This document shows positions 22,871 to 36,095 of a DNA stretch of 64,000 bases, one piece after another. Origin of the DNA: Balaenoptera acutorostrata (taxonomy: Eukaryota > Chordata > Mammalia > Artiodactyla > Balaenopteridae); assembly GCF_949987535.1 (NCBI RefSeq), contig NC_080078.1, forward strand, positions 49,130,207 through 49,194,206, in the 5' to 3' direction. The notes below the pieces were generated by a model. The model was not told the DNA's origin and made no database searches. It was given only the letters and a program-made list of their open reading frames with translations. Both the position numbers and the translations under genes were made by a program. The stretch's first letter is position 1. Each line of letters starts with the position of its first letter.

Positions 22871-25800
22871 AGAGGGAAGTGGGTTTTGTTTTGTCTATGT
22901 AGGAGACAAATGATATGTTTTTCTGTATAGGAGAAATTAAGAGCAAGTCATCTAGGAGAATGATCCAGGAGGGAGACAAAAGAATGCTGTGTGTGTTTGG
23001 GGAGGGTGAAGGTGGGGGTTGAATCACTGTTGTGAGGTCCTGGGGTGAGTGAGAAGGGATGGACCTAGTGAATGGGCAGAGCTGATGACCTTGAACAGTT
23101 TTATCTGTAGTAACCAGAGGAAGTCCCTGTGCCCGAATCAAGGGGTTGTGGGAGCTTGCCGAGGTTCTCTCTGGTTGCTTCCATGTTTCTCAGGGAATTA
23201 GGAAGCAAGGTCAACTGCAGAGTTAGGATGGAGGAGGAGATATTGGAAATTGGAGGAGAAATGAGAAAGTATAGGTCGGTACTTGGGAAATGTATGAGTA
23301 CTGGGCAGCATTAAAGGCCCAAATTGAGGTTAGTGCTCATGAATTTAAAGAGAGTGCTTATTTAGCATGGTACCGCTATTCTTCAGCCAAATTCAGCTTA
23401 TGGATGCAGGCATGAGGTAGGGTTTAATTATGGTTGGAGTTTTGCCAGGGGAGTGTAATGGGCAAGAGTAGGCCACGATAGCTGATTCTGCAGGGAGTTA
23501 ATGATCATGACGGACCATGGGTGTTAGCCCACTTAAGGACCAAAGTGAAGATTTGAGGCTGTGAGGGACAGGTTGAAAGATGGTTGGAGTCTGGGTACTA
23601 GAGGGTGTGCACTGAAAAGTCAGGGGTAGTGGTTAGTGAGATGCTTGCTTGGCAATCACAAGGACTAGGGTACGATAGCGGTCGTGAGTGGCTGACATTG
23701 AGTAAAGGGCAAGATTATTGGGAGAGAAAAGGTCGAGGAATTGAGAGGTCAGAGATTTGGAAGCATACCCTCCACACCATGAAATCACTGGGAATTAGGG
23801 CAGGACGGGTGTCAGAGAAACATTGATCCAGGGGCATAAATCTTTGAGGAGTGATGGGGAGTGACCTCTGGGGGCCAGTAGATGAACTGCCACACGGGCG
23901 ACTCTGATGACAGGAAACTCGGATCCGGTTAAGGGTCTGTGGGCAGCCCTGAGGAAGAAGGAGGACACTCCCCTGCTCCAGGCACAACATGATATTTTAT
24001 TGTTTCCACAAAACTCATTTACGTTAGCATCCCTTTCAAACCTTGTACACCCCAATAAGTGTGGAAATGCCAGCTGTTTGTCACAATTAAAACAGAAAGA
24101 AAAATGCACTGTCCTCTGAACCCACACGCACTAACATTGTATGTTGGCAAGTCAACCTGCACATCCTCAGATCTGCTGTTTTTTGTTGAGCTGTGACATT
24201 AACTGACAAGAACATGAAACAGCCACAGGGCTCAGGGGTCCTGGGCCGGAGCCCAGCTGCATGGGTACAGCAAGTGAGTGGTTCGTCTCTTCTTTAGCCC
24301 AGAAATTGATGCATAAACTTAAGTATGAAAATGAAAAATCTGAATCACTAGCACTGCCCCCTTTCCTTCAGGGTGTTCATTATCAAAACAGCATTGTTCA
24401 CTCGGCTGTCTGCGTAGATCTTGCTCTGTTGAAAATGGCTCTAAAATAGGTGTGCTGTTTTGAAACGTCTTGGATTGACTGCTGTTTCCTGCATCAGCCC
24501 TTTGGTTGCTCACTACGATTAAGGTTTTGTGCCACCACTGACCGGGCTGTCTTTAGTTGTCTGTCTTGGTGGAGATGCATAATTGAAAATGTACAAACAA
24601 AAACATGCCTCTAGCCTCTCTTCAAATTTAGAATTTTGTATGAGTCTCACAGTGGTACTTCACTCGATTTCCATGTTGTTGGACAATTTTGTGGGTAGAG
24701 GATCTTTTTGCTGTTTAGTAATTCTCTCCTTCTGGGAAACAGGTCCAAAATAGACCTTGCTTATATTGAATTCCCCCAATTCTTAGAGTGACATTTTCGT
24801 GTTTATCTCAGCTTATTAACATAAGCTTTATGAAATTGTGAATGTGTGTCTATCTGTGTCTCTGGATAAACTTGCTAATCTGTATGTGGAGTTCCCAATA
24901 TTCGTAAGAAAAAAATCTCAGCTTTATCCCAGAGTATTATTGGCTATTTATGAAGTTTTGATACTTTCATATATTCATCTATGTATATTTATACAGAAAA
25001 ATTATATAAAACCGTTTTCTTCATTTAATTTTAGATTAATTAAACCCTTCAAGTAGATCTGTAGTATGGTTTCCTGGTTTTTTTTCCTTACAAAAATTCT
25101 ATTAAAAAGTTGTTTTTGAACACAAAGCATTTTTTATTTATTGATAATTTCCTAAAGCCATCCTATTATATATACACCATTCTGTTTTTCAAATTTTATT
25201 TATCTGGATGATGGGGTTTCTTGATGTAGATAACTCATAGAACTCCATTTTCAACTTTTATCCCTCTTCTCCTACGTTAAGGACAAAAATATAAGTTTTC
25301 CTTGTGGATTATATTGCTCATTTCTTTCTACTAAGTACCTACTTTTGTTTTGGGCCCTCTTCTCATTACAAAGCTTTTAAATTTTATTTTATCTTATTTT
25401 ATTATTTTATTTTATTAAAAATTTTTTTCTTAGAGTTACTTAGGTTTGCTGGTTTCCTGCCATCCTTCTATAAATTAAAACAAAGATGACTGACAAATTA
25501 ATTTGGTCTTTCAATGCCATTGATGTCATATGAATTCTAGTAGAGATACTTTTACAAATATAAATTAAGGAAAGGAGTTAAATTTTTTTGTTACCTTTGC
25601 TTTCTTTCTAGCTGTTATGTAATGATAAGATTTCACTCTCCAAAAAATGTTTTAAAAGATTAAAAAATTTACGGCTCTCATTTTTGCCTATCGGCCGGTC
25701 TATAAGACGTTTATGGTTTACTTCTGCAGTTCCTTTTTTCATTTTATTTATTAGATCTCTAGTAAAAGGTTACCCACAGCCCAAGGCTTCTAGGCAGGTG

Positions 25801-26409
25801 TAGACTGTAAAAATCCACAATTAAATCAAACAGGGCAGCTAAAACTCCACACTGAAGGTGAAAAAAAAAGTTCAGGGCTTTATTTAGTAAAGAAGCACAT
25901 GCTGAAAAATAGATCTTTCCCAGCTGCTAAGGTTAACAAACTAGAGCTGTGCTGAGTGGGGCCAGGGAGGGAGTCCAGAGATGAGCAAGGCCGTGATGGA
26001 TGGAAAGGGAAGGACTCAGAGCCTTGGACCAGGGAAGGAATTTCACAGGAAGCGGTGGACCATGCTGCGCCCAGGATTCTCTGACAGCTGTCCTCGGGGC
26101 ACTGCCATTGATCTTGCATGATGACGAGGGGACATGTAAATAGCCTGATTGAAATGACACGTTGAGGTCAGGGACCCCTTGCACGTGTTCCAGTGTGGTG
26201 CCTGGGCCTTCTCGTGGGGAACAGTGACCCAGGTGCTCTCCTGGCAGAGCGCCTGCCTTGCGTCCCTAGAGCGGTTTCCTCTTGTCCCGCTTCTCCTCTA
26301 AGCAGCATCTGCGGCAGCGTGTGCTCAGCCTGATGGGGAGGGTACGGGCCATTCAACCGCCTCTCTGGGCCCAGGGGAAGGGAGGCCGTCCAGGGGCACA
26401 GGTAATCTC

Positions 26410-27085
26410 TCCACGCACATGGAGGAACTCTCACCTGGACCACACCAGCCTTCTCCGCAAGCTTCCTGTCTCTTCTCTTCTCCTGACGCCACCCCCAAGC
26501 CTGTCTGTTCTCCACAAGGCAGCGCATTCCAGTTTCTTCTCTAGCCCTTTGACAGTCCTCCACTGTAAAGAGGGTAAAATGCAGACATGACCTCATGGCC
26601 TCTGTGATGTGATGCCTGCTTGTCCCCTCAACTTCGTGCCTGGTCACTCTCTTCCCTTGCTTGTTATGCTAGCCTTCTTGGTCTTCTTTTTGTTTTTCTA
26701 AATTCCCAGGTTCTTTCATACCCCAGGACCTTGGCACACAATGTTTCCTCAGTCTTGAATATTCCTCTTCCCAGTCTTTACCTGGTTCCTTTCTCCTCAT
26801 CTTTTAGTCTAAATTAAAATGCCACCTGCTCAGAAAGGCCTGTCAACAGTGGGTTCTGCTCGCCCTCATTAGTCTCCATCTCATCCCCTCCAGTGTTTCC
26901 TCTGCGGCACCGTCACAACTGTAATATCGTGTGTATATTTACTTGTTTAGCCATCACCCTCCTCAGCATGTAGTCTCGCTGTGAGCTAGGACCAAGTGAG
27001 TCTTGTTTACCAGTGCAATCCCAGCACCCAGAATAGGGTTGAGTATATAATGCATGGATATGCAATAAATCCTTGTAGACAAATG
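26410..27085 (+). repeat. L2 ORF2 end and 3' UTR
   Basis: 'acctggaccacaccagcctt', 'ccaggttctttcatacccca', 'cctgctcagaaaggcctgtc' and 'tgcaatcccagcacccagaa' follow L2 order. The sequence ends near 'atgcaataaatccttgtag'. Confidence 0.75.
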
Positions 27086-28085
27086 AAGGAAAAGTAAAAG
27101 TGATATCCACACACTCTTATAGATGATAAGTCATCTTTTGGTCGTCCCTTGTCCTTTTTCAGTATAGCCTTTTTTATTTTCCTTAACCCAATTCCTGCAT
27201 GCAACACTCCCAGCAGGAAGGGAACGCTTACTCAGCTCTCGCTGTGGGAGCTCTGGGTGGAGCTGTGCTTGCTTGACTTTTTGAAACAAATAAAAATATT
27301 GTTGGGGCTCTGTCCTTAGAAAGTTCTGTCCCTGGTTAATGTGACCACTGTCATCAGCTTGAAGTTCTTAGAGATGACACCAACCTTCTTGACTTTCTCG
27401 GTCACCGATTGCTGCCTCTTATAGCTGTCGCCTCATCCTTCTCTTTTGCTACACGACCCCACAGATCTTTCTCTTCCTCTGCTGCTCCCATTTCAGCAAG
27501 TTGACCAGTTCTGGACACTGTGGTTCCTTCACACACCCCCACCCCCCGCCCCCTGATCTTTTCAGTTTAGTAAGTTTGCCCTGTTTCTCCCACCACATAG
27601 TCCCCTAGACACTCTCTGCACCATTGTCCCTTGGATCTCCAGGCTCTGCTCCTGTCCTTCCTCTTTGCTCCTCCTATTAACCTCAACTTCTTGATTTGGC
27701 AAAACTGCCCTCTGTGTCCAGACTCAGTGGTCTCTTTCCCCCGGGTTGCCTGTGCCGGGGCAGCATGCCTCCACACGCTCATGACCAAGCAGCCGTTCAG
27801 CCTTTCTCTAGGCCTTAGAACATCTGGCAGATATTAACCTGCCGTATTCTGAACATTCTGTATTCTTCTTTCTGACCTTTCTCAGGGTTCATCTTCTCCA
27901 AATAGTGAAGAGCTATGACCGCTCATTCTAGTGCTTGCTTGGTGCCATGATATTGATCCAAGTTCGACCCATTGTCCAAAGGCAGATTTTTCCCCCTTTC
28001 CTCCACCCTGAGGCCCTTTTCTAATAAAGTGAGTGTGCCTTTATCAAGTCCTAAGCCATTTAACACAAGGCCCAGTTTAACTAGT

Positions 28086-28205
28086 GGGCTATTCATTCAT
28101 TCATCTAAAAAGTATTTATTGATCACCTGTTATATGTCAGACACTATTCTAGGTCATGGGTGGTGAACAAGATGTTCTAGTTGCCATTGCGTTCTAGTGG
28201 ACACA
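28086..28205 (-). repeat. L2 3' end, antisense
   Basis: 'cattcattcatctaaaaagt' and 'cctgttatatgtcagacact' are the reverse complement of the L2 3' end. Confidence 0.7.
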
Positions 28206-28289
28206 TGTACATATTTATAGTATGTGTATAGTATAAGTATTTGTATATATGAGTCTGTATGTATAAAATTTAATATATACACTGTTCTC

Positions 28290-28425
28290 TAGCTCTTATC
28301 TAAGTAAATTGTATCTCACCAACAGGGTTGTAAATTTTTCAGAAACAAATTTTTTTTTACTATTTTGTGTACCACACTGCTTGGAAGAATGCTGAGTACA
28401 GAGTAGGTATTTAGTATGTTCAATA
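28290..28425 (+). repeat. L2 3' end fragment
   Basis: 'tgtaccacactgcttggaag' and 'gagtacagagtaggtattta' resemble the last 100 bp of L2. Confidence 0.5.
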
Positions 28426-28764
28426 ACGTCACAAAAAATGGAATACATAGACAAATACATTCAAGTGAGATACAAAACCTCACATACTATTGCCTTGATA
28501 CAATTACGGTCTAGCCTTCTGTGTAAATGCCCTCCTGTTATGGGTTCAAGATACAGTAACTCAGTATATATGGATACATGACAACTTCATTTATAGTTCA
28601 CAATGTAAACACTGAAGTGTTTCTAGACATACAGTCGTAAACTCAAGCACTAATAGACAGTATTGATAACATGCATTTGTAATTATCTAACTGTATACCC
28701 TCTCAATACGGTAACAAATATAAAAAATATTGAGGCATCCAGAAACTTGATAGGAACTTCAGTA

Positions 28765-29795
28765 TCAGCAGTCACCATTTGCTAAGGGAAAACACACTCC
28801 TGTGTGTCTCCTCTGCTCTCAGTGCTTCACTTCTGCCACTTCCAGTCACCAAATGTGTTGGGGGGTTAGTTCCCACATCAAGCAATTCTCTGATTCTCTG
28901 GACACCATCTGAGTGTCCCACAGTTGAACTCAATTTTGACACTCTCTACCTGGAGATAGCATCACATCCCACAGGTTAAGGGTTCAGTCCCACAGGATCG
29001 AACCTCTCCCACCCACTCCAGGTGTCAATCACAAGTCCAGGCTGTCACCTGTGTTTCTGACCCACAGCTGAAAATTCTGAGGTTCTCACCACTGCCTTGG
29101 GATCTCTTAATTTGCTAGAGTGGCTCATAGAACTCAGGAAACAGTTTACTTACTAGGTTACTAGATATAGCTTTTGATATAAAAAGATATAACTCATGAA
29201 CAGCCAGGTGGAAGAGATGCATAGGGCAAGGTATGTGGATCTTCCGTGTCTTCTCTGGGCTCATTGCTCTCCTGGTAACTCCACGTGTTTGCCAAACTGG
29301 AAGCTCTCCAAACACCATCCTTTTGGGTTTTTATGGAGGCTTCATTACATAAGCAGGATTGATTAAATCATTGCCAATTGGTGATTAATTCAACCTCTAA
29401 CTCTTCTCCCTCCCCTGACATGGAAGGTGTGGGGCTGAAAGTTTCAACCCTCTAATCACATGGTTGGTTCCCCGGCAACCAGCTCTCATCCTTAGGTTAC
29501 CTAGGGGTTTTTCAGGAGTCACCACATTAACATAAACTCTGGTGTGGTTGAAAGGGGCTTATTATGAATAACCAAAAACGTTCATTTCACTTTTATTGCT
29601 CTGGAGCTATTTCAGGAACTGGGAACAAAACTAAATATTGTAACAAAAGATGCACCTATAGCTCTTACATAGGAAATCACAAGGGTTTTAGGAATTTTGT
29701 GCCAGGACACCTGAATCAAGATCAAAATATATATTTCTTATTATATCAAAATATTACAGCATTTTATCAGGCTTTCCAGACAGATACTGTATGAA
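28765..29795 (-). repeat. Old endogenous-retrovirus LTR-like relic
   Basis: I recognise the long unit as a common mammalian LTR but cannot name the family with confidence. Read on the - strand, it contains a TATA-like 'cctccataaaaacccaaaag' (29320-29340) and farther on a degenerate AT-rich signal region. No gag, pol or env reading frame accompanies it, so it looks like a solo LTR. Edges are approximate. Confidence 0.55.
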
Positions 29796-31223
29796 GTCAT
29801 TCTACCACAGTAAGCTAGATAGATTTATTTACTTAAAGGTAAAGTTTACAAGAGCACAGCAAAGTAGTTGCGACATTAAACTGACTCTAAGTTTTAATTA
29901 AAAGCATGATGGGAAGCCTCAATATCATGTGCTTCTGCACAGTCAGTGAGCAGGATCTGACCTTACAAAGTAAAAGTGAACAAAGTTTGTTCATAGGGCA
30001 AAATGGCATATGTGAGGAAACAACTCCGAGCAGGAAAAACTCACAAGGAACAGCAACAGATGAGTGTATAATGTTGTGAAGGTCTGTTGTCCTTTGATGG
30101 TCTTTGTGCAGTAATGGGTGGAGACAGTCCCCTGCACTCCCAAGTGTTTATCTGCACTATGCTTATCTGCATTATTTGATCACATCTTTGTTTACCAAGT
30201 CAAATGGAGATACTCAGAAAACTATAAGACACTTATGAAAGAAATTGAAGACAACATAAACAGATGGAAAGATATACTGTGTTCATGGACTGGAAGAATT
30301 AATAGTCTTAAAATGAATGTACTGCCCAAGGCAATCTACAGATTCAGTGCAATCCCTATCAAAACACCAATGGTATTTTTCACAGAACAAGAACAAATAA
30401 TTTTAAAATTTGTATGGAAACACAATAGACCCCGAATAGCCAAAACAATCTTGAGAAAGAAGAACAGAGCTGGAGGTATCATGGTCCCTGACTTCAGACT
30501 ATACTACAAAGCTATAGTAATCAAAACAGCATGGTGCTGGCACAAAAATAGACACATGGATCAATGAAACAGAATAGAAAACCTAGAAATAAACCCACAC
30601 ACTTATGGTCTATGACAAAGGAGGCAAGAATATACAGGGGAGGAAAGACAGCCCCTTCAATAAGCGGTGCGGGAAAACTGAACAGCTACATGTAAAAGAA
30701 GGAAATTAGGACATTTTCTAACACCATATACAAAAATAAACTCAAAATGGATTAAAGACCTAAATATAAGACCAGAAACCATAAAACTCTTAGAAGAAAA
30801 CATAGGTAGTACACTCTTTGACATAAATTGTAGCAATATTTTTTTTGATCTGTCTTCTAAGGCAAAGGAAACAAAAGCAAAAATAAACAAATGGGACCTA
30901 ATTAAACTTAAAAGCTTCTGCACAGCAAAGGAAGCCATCGACAAAACAAAAAGGTAACCTACTGAATGGGGGAAAATATTTGCAAATGATATGACCGATA
31001 AGGGGTTAATATCCAAAATATGTAAGCAGCTCATACAATTCAAGATCAAAACAAGCAACCCAATTAAAAAATGGGCAGAAGACCTGAAAAGACATTTTTC
31101 CAAAGAAGACATACAGATGGCCAACAGGCACATGAAAAGATGCTCAACATTGTTAATCATCAGAGAAAGGCAAATCAAAACCACAGTGAGATATTACCAT
31201 ACACCTGCCAGAGTAACTATCAA

Positions 31224-31587
31224 AAAAGATCACAGGACTTCCCTGGTGGCGCAGTGGTTAAAAATCCTCCTGCCAATGCAGGGGACACAGGTTCAAGCCC
31301 TGGTCCAGGAAGATCCCACATGCTGCAGAGCAACTAAGCCTGTGTGCCACAACTACTGAGCCTGTGCTCTAGAGCTTGCGAGCTACAAGTACTGAGCCCG
31401 TGCCTGCGCATGCCCTAGAGCTCATGCTCCACAACAAAAGAAGCCACCGCAATGAGAAGCCTGCACACCACAACAAAGTGTACCCCCCGCTCGCCACACC
31501 TAGAGGAAGCCCATGCACAGCAACAAAGACCCAACACAGCCAAAAATAAAATAAATAAATGAATTTATAAAAAAAAAAAAAGGTCAC
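31224..31587 (+). mobile_element. CHR-type SINE nested in L1
   Basis: 'ggacttccctggtggcgcag' starts at 31235 and the A-tail ends near 31580. Imperfect flanks 'aaaaaagatcac' and 'aaaaaaggtcac' may be the duplication. The insertion postdates the L1 around it. Confidence 0.9.
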
Positions 31588-31863
31588 AAATAACACATAG
31601 TATGTGGAGAAAAGGGAACCCTTGTACACTGCTGGTGGGAATGTAAATTGGTGTAGCCACTGTGGAAAACAGAGGTTTCTCAAAAAAATAAAAATAGAAT
31701 TACCATATGATCCAGCAGTTCCACTCCTGGGTATATACTGAAGAAAACAAAAACAATAATTCAAAAAAATATATGCAATGTTCGTTGCATTATTTACAAT
31801 AGCCAAGATATGGAAGCAGCCTAACTGTCCATCCACAGATAAATGGATAAAGGAGATGTGATA

Positions 31864-31864
<1 letters not shown>

Positions 31865-31905
<41 letters not shown>
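31865..31905. repeat. (AC)n microsatellite inside L1
   Basis: About 20 AC units lie where other L1 copies (for example near 58640) read 'gtacatgtatacaatgg'. The repeat probably grew from that short ACA-rich stretch. Confidence 0.95.
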
Positions 31906-31907
<2 letters not shown>

Positions 31908-33189
31908 AAATATTACTCAACCATCAAAAAGAATGAAATTTTGCTCTTTGTAACAACATGAAGGGACTTGGAGGGTATTATGCTTAGTGAAATAAGTCAG
32001 AAAGAGAAAGACAAATACTGTATGATATCACTTACATGTGGAACCTAAAAAATAAACTAGTGAATATAACAACAACAACAAAAAACAGACTCACAAGTAT
32101 GGAGAACAAACTAGTGGTTACCAGTGGGAGTGGGGATGGGGGAGGGTAAGATAGGGGTAGGAGATTAAGATGTACAAACTACTGTGTGTAAAATGAATCG
32201 TACAGCATAGGGAATACAGCCAATATTTTATAATAACTATAAATGGAGTATAACCTTTAAAAATTGTGAATCACTATGTGATTTTCACTATGAAAATCAC
32301 TAAGTTTCACCTGAAACTTATATAATACTATAAATCAACTATACCTCAAAAAAAAAAAAATACTAGCATTGTCCTCCTGAAGCAAAAGGCCTTGCTCATG
32401 AACACTGGTACCTTGGATTATACTGTAAATACTATATGATATTTAGCACAAATGGAATCTAGAATTTCATGAGCAATAACTTTACCCAGAAAAAATTTTT
32501 TTCATGTTTTAAACACTTTTGTATACTTACGATTGATTAGTGAATTTAAAGATTTGCAGATCCAGAGTATTTTCACTTCCCTCACAGACAACTTGCCATC
32601 CAGTCTCATAGAATTGAGGGGTATTTGTTTTGTCTTGATTTTGTCTCGTTTCGTGTGAGCAGGCCGAGGGTTGCTGAGAATGATTTTCTTGATTTGGGAA
32701 TATTATAGATGGTGACTATAGCCTGCAGTAAATCTGATAAGATGGATCAGAAGAATAAGAACTGACCATGGAGAAAAAATAATTTGTTGATTTTTCATAC
32801 CAAGTTTACATCTCAGAAGACGTTCTGTAAAGATACTTACTTGATCCTTTTAAACTATAGAGAGGTGTGCTTGCAGATTTTGTTTTAGGGGTACCATGTC
32901 ACATTTCCTTGACTAAAATCCACATGGCCCCAGCATTTGTAGGTGTCAAGAATGTAACTAACTGCATCTGTAGGCTTTCCTCAGAGAAATTTATCAGGAC
33001 ACCATGACTCTAAGCAAAATCACAATTAATTTTATTAAAGTATGTTCATATGAAAATTCCAGTGAGAGTAGGAGGCAAGAATACTAAACAAGTCTATTTT
33101 TAAGGTCATATGAAAAAATCACATGAAAGTAAAAAAGAATATTGTGCAAATAATGAATAATGTGAAAATAATGAATAATGAGAGGAAAA

Positions 33190-33765
33190 TAATGAACAAG
33201 CAGAGGCCCAGTCAGATAGAATATACTATAAAACTATAATAAAGCCAGTTGGTATCTGTATGGGAATAGTTTCATCAGTGGAACAAAGGACAATCTAGGT
33301 GTAGATGCACATATATATGAGAATGTAATATGTGATTAAAAATTCATTTCAAGTCAGTGGGTAAGAGGTGAATTTTACAACAAATTTCTATTGGTCAATA
33401 AGGCGAGATCTCCACTGCAGTCCTTACACCAAAATTAATTCCAGATAGACTGAAGTTTTTAAATATAAAAGCTGAAATTTTAAAGCACTAACAGAAAACA
33501 TGGACAACTTATTTTCGTAATTTTGGGTTACATAAGGCCTTTCTGAAAAACTCCCAACACAGAAGCCATAAAGGAAAATGACTGATAAGTTTGACCACAT
33601 AAGCATTAAAAACTTCTCTATTACCAAAAAAAAAAAAGTCATAGACAAAATCAAAAGATATATGATAAACCGAGGAAAAATATTTACAATACATATGACC
33701 AAGGAATTTAACAAATTAGTAAGAAAAAAATCCAAGAACCCAGTAGAGAAATGGGTAAAGGAAAT
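33190..33765 (+). repeat. Old L1M ORF2 fragment, 5' half
   Basis: 'ataaagccagttggtatctg', 'ttccagatagactgaagttt' and 'tttgaccacataagcattaa' are diverged L1 ORF2. It continues at 34195 after a foreign block. Confidence 0.7.
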
Positions 33766-34194
33766 TTTCGGTTTGGGATTCTGTTTGTTTTGTACGACAG
33801 AAACCCAGCTATAGGGGCTTAAAAGGGGGCTTTCCTTTTCTCACCTAAGAAGTCTGACAGCCCAGAGGTGGCACAGTGGCCACACAGTGCACTGGTGGGG
33901 TCTAGAGTCTCTTCATGTTTGGCTCTCTTTATGGGTGGCTTCATTCTTTGTTCCACCTCTAGGCACCACGTCCGAGGCAAATGGCAGCAGCCAATAAGAT
34001 ACATGCTAATCAGGTCTGCCCTTTAACAAGCTCTGCTATCAACTCTGCCCCTTAGCCTGCCAACTGCAAAGGAGTTTGGGAAGCTGGACAAACTTCTGTC
34101 CCAAACAAACAAAAGGTTTGTCTGAAAGGAAGAAAGGGAGAATGGCTAATGGGTAGGCAACCAGTTGTGTGTGTCACAGATCTGAAAGCAACTC
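33766..34194. repeat. Unclassified insertion splitting the L1M
   Basis: About 430 bp beginning 'ttttcggtttgggattctgt' interrupts ORF2. The phrase 'cccagctataggggcttaaa' resembles starts of old LTR or DNA elements, but I cannot name it. No inverted repeats or target-site duplication are clear. Confidence 0.4.
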
Positions 34195-34800
34195 ACAGAT
34201 AAGGAGATACAAATGGCTCATAGACATTGAACATTTTTCATAATTAAATAAATGCAAAACAAGCAACAATCAGATATCATTTTTCATGTATAAGATTAGT
34301 AGTAATCAAACAGTTTGCTGATGCCTAGTTTTGGTAAGGTTATGGGGAAACGGGCCCTCTCAAACACTTTCCTATGCGTATAAATCTTCTTAGAAGGCCG
34401 TTTGGGAACCTGTAGCAAATAATTTCAGTGAATATGCTGATTGATTCATCAGCTCTACATTGAGAAGTGTATCCTGTATATTCATACATGTATGAAAGGT
34501 AAATGTCCAGGTGTCTACTGCAGCATTATTTGTAATGGCAACAAACAAACAAAACTAGAAATGACCTAAATGCCCACCACTAGGGAACTAATTAAAGAAG
34601 TGATAGCATATATGTCCAAGAGTATAGTCATTGTTAAAAAGGGTGAGCTAAATTTGTGTGTGCTGATATGGAAGGATCTCCAAGTTAAATTATTAAATTT
34701 TAAAAGCCAGAAACAGAATAGTTTATGTAACATGGTCCAACTGAGTGAAAAATTGAGAAAGGATGTGTGTGTCAGTATGGATAATTTCAGAAAGGCTATA
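34195..34800 (+). repeat. Old L1M ORF2 fragment, 3' half
   Basis: 'aaggagatacaaatggctca', 'ggttatggggaaacgggccc' and 'tgctgatatggaaggatctc' continue the L1M interrupted at 33765. Confidence 0.7.
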
Positions 34801-34861
34801 CAGGGGGCTCTTGGTGGTACTCACCTCTTTGGAATGGCACTGCAGTAAGGTATGCTTTCAC

Positions 34862-35147
34862 TTACAGTCAGTGTCTGCGGGGGGGTTTGGTTCCAGGACC
34901 CCCTGGTGATATAATCCTCAAGTCCCTTGTATAAAATGGTGTAGTATTTGCATATAAACTTACACACATCCTCCTGTCTGCTTTAAATCATCTCTAGATT
35001 ACTTATAATATGTGAAAGAGTGTAAAAGCTATGTAAATAGGTGCTGGAGTGCAGCAATTTCAAGTTTTGGAATTTTTTTTTCAAATATTTTTGATCCACG
35101 GTTGAATCTGTGGATGTGGAACTTGTAGATACAGAGAGCTAACTGTA
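34862..35147. mobile_element. Tigger-type (Tc1/mariner) DNA transposon relic
   Basis: Imperfect terminal inverted repeats 'tacagtcagtgtctgc' and 'agagagctaactgta' enclose 'tggttccaggaccccctggt' and 'gatccacggttgaatctgtg', a typical non-autonomous Tigger element. It lies next to the L1M 3' end. Confidence 0.75.
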
Positions 35148-35653
35148 TATTATTTTGTTTGTTTGTTTGAGTATTTAGAATCTGTATGTATAGTACATTT
35201 TTCTAAAGTACAGTAATAAATTGAAAATGTGCCTTTTGTCAGGGGAGAGTCAAGAGAGTTAATAATCAGTAGGGACACCAGCCATTAACAGTCAGCTGAA
35301 TACTAGCCCTTCCTTCTCTTGACTTGAAATGAGGAACACCCTGGTGGTTTGGCATGATTATATACGGGGATAGATTTCTTTACTACATTGGAAACATCAT
35401 TGCCCCAAGGCCCCAGTACCTGTATTGCTGTTCTCTCACTTGGTTAGGTTTTTTTTTTTTTTTTCCTTCAGATGTCTCGCTAGTCATTTATTTATCATTA
35501 TCCCAGGACAGAGAAGCTATCCCTGACCATCCTGATTAAAATGCTGTCTCCCTGTGTACCCACCATATTACTGTTATCTCCCCTATGCTGCTTGATTTTC
35601 CTTTCTACCACTGCTGGTATTTGTTTATTGTCTGTCATATCATAGATGACTTG

Positions 35654-36003
35654 GTGTCTTAGTCCAGTTGCGCTACCCACACAAAATACCACATACTGGG
35701 TGGTTTATAAACAAAAGAAATTTATTTCTCCCAGTTCTGGAGGTTGGGACTTCAAGATCCGGTGGCCCGTATTGTCAGGTGAGGGCCTTCTTCCAGGTAG
35801 CAGACTTCTCATTGTATCCTCACATGGCCAGAAGGGAAAGGGAACTTTCTTGGGCCTGTTTTATAAGCACACTAATCATGTTCATGAGAACTCTGTTCTT
35901 ATGACCTACTCACCTCCCAAAGGCCACACTTCCTAATACTGTCACATTAGTTATTAGATTTTCAACATATGATTTTGAGGGGGCACAAACATTCAGACCA
36001 TGT
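35654..36003 (-). repeat. MaLR (MST/MLT1-type) solo LTR
   Basis: The LTR is about 350 bp. On the - strand it has a TATA-like 'cttataaaac' (35857-35866) and the polyadenylation signal AATAAA in 'gagaaataaatttcttttg' (35716-35734), ending in 'ggactaagaca'. No internal sequence is present. Confidence 0.8.
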
Positions 36004-36029
36004 TGGATACAGATTTTGCCTTAATCATT

Positions 36030-36095
36030 GTGTACCCAAGGCCCCATAAACAGTGCTTGGCACAAGGTTGATTCTTAAATATTTTAAAGTGAATA
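36030..36095 (+). repeat. L2 3' end scrap
   Basis: 'cataaacagtgcttggcaca' and 'ggttgattcttaaatatttt' resemble the L2 terminal motif. Confidence 0.45.

Larger units (their letters stand above)
30205..32361 (+). pseudogene. 5'-truncated L1 with ORF2 C-terminal relic
   Basis: The L1 starts inside ORF2. An open stretch to 30567 reads '[18 protein letters not shown]' and '[20 protein letters not shown]', typical of the ORF2 C-terminal half. Downstream it carries stops. It is split by a CHR SINE at 31234-31580 and by an (AC)n expansion at 31865-31905. The 3' UTR ends in 'aaatcaactatacctc' and poly-A at 32349-32361. No clear target-site duplication was found. Confidence 0.9.

Noticed and set aside
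23129..24127. Several 60-110-codon frames on both strands in purine-rich DNA
   Set aside because: No known protein is recognised and the frames are short; they are probably old repeat-derived or chance.
26168..26647. 159-codon open frame on the - strand
   Set aside because: It runs antisense to L2 sequence from about 26410, is Arg-rich because the DNA is GC-rich, and shows no domain or splice context.
30657..31184. 175-codon open frame on the - strand
   Set aside because: It is the antisense of L1 ORF2, a common artefact because the sense strand is A-rich.
31369..31920. 183-codon open frame on the - strand
   Set aside because: It crosses the nested SINE, L1 and the AC repeat; it is not a gene.
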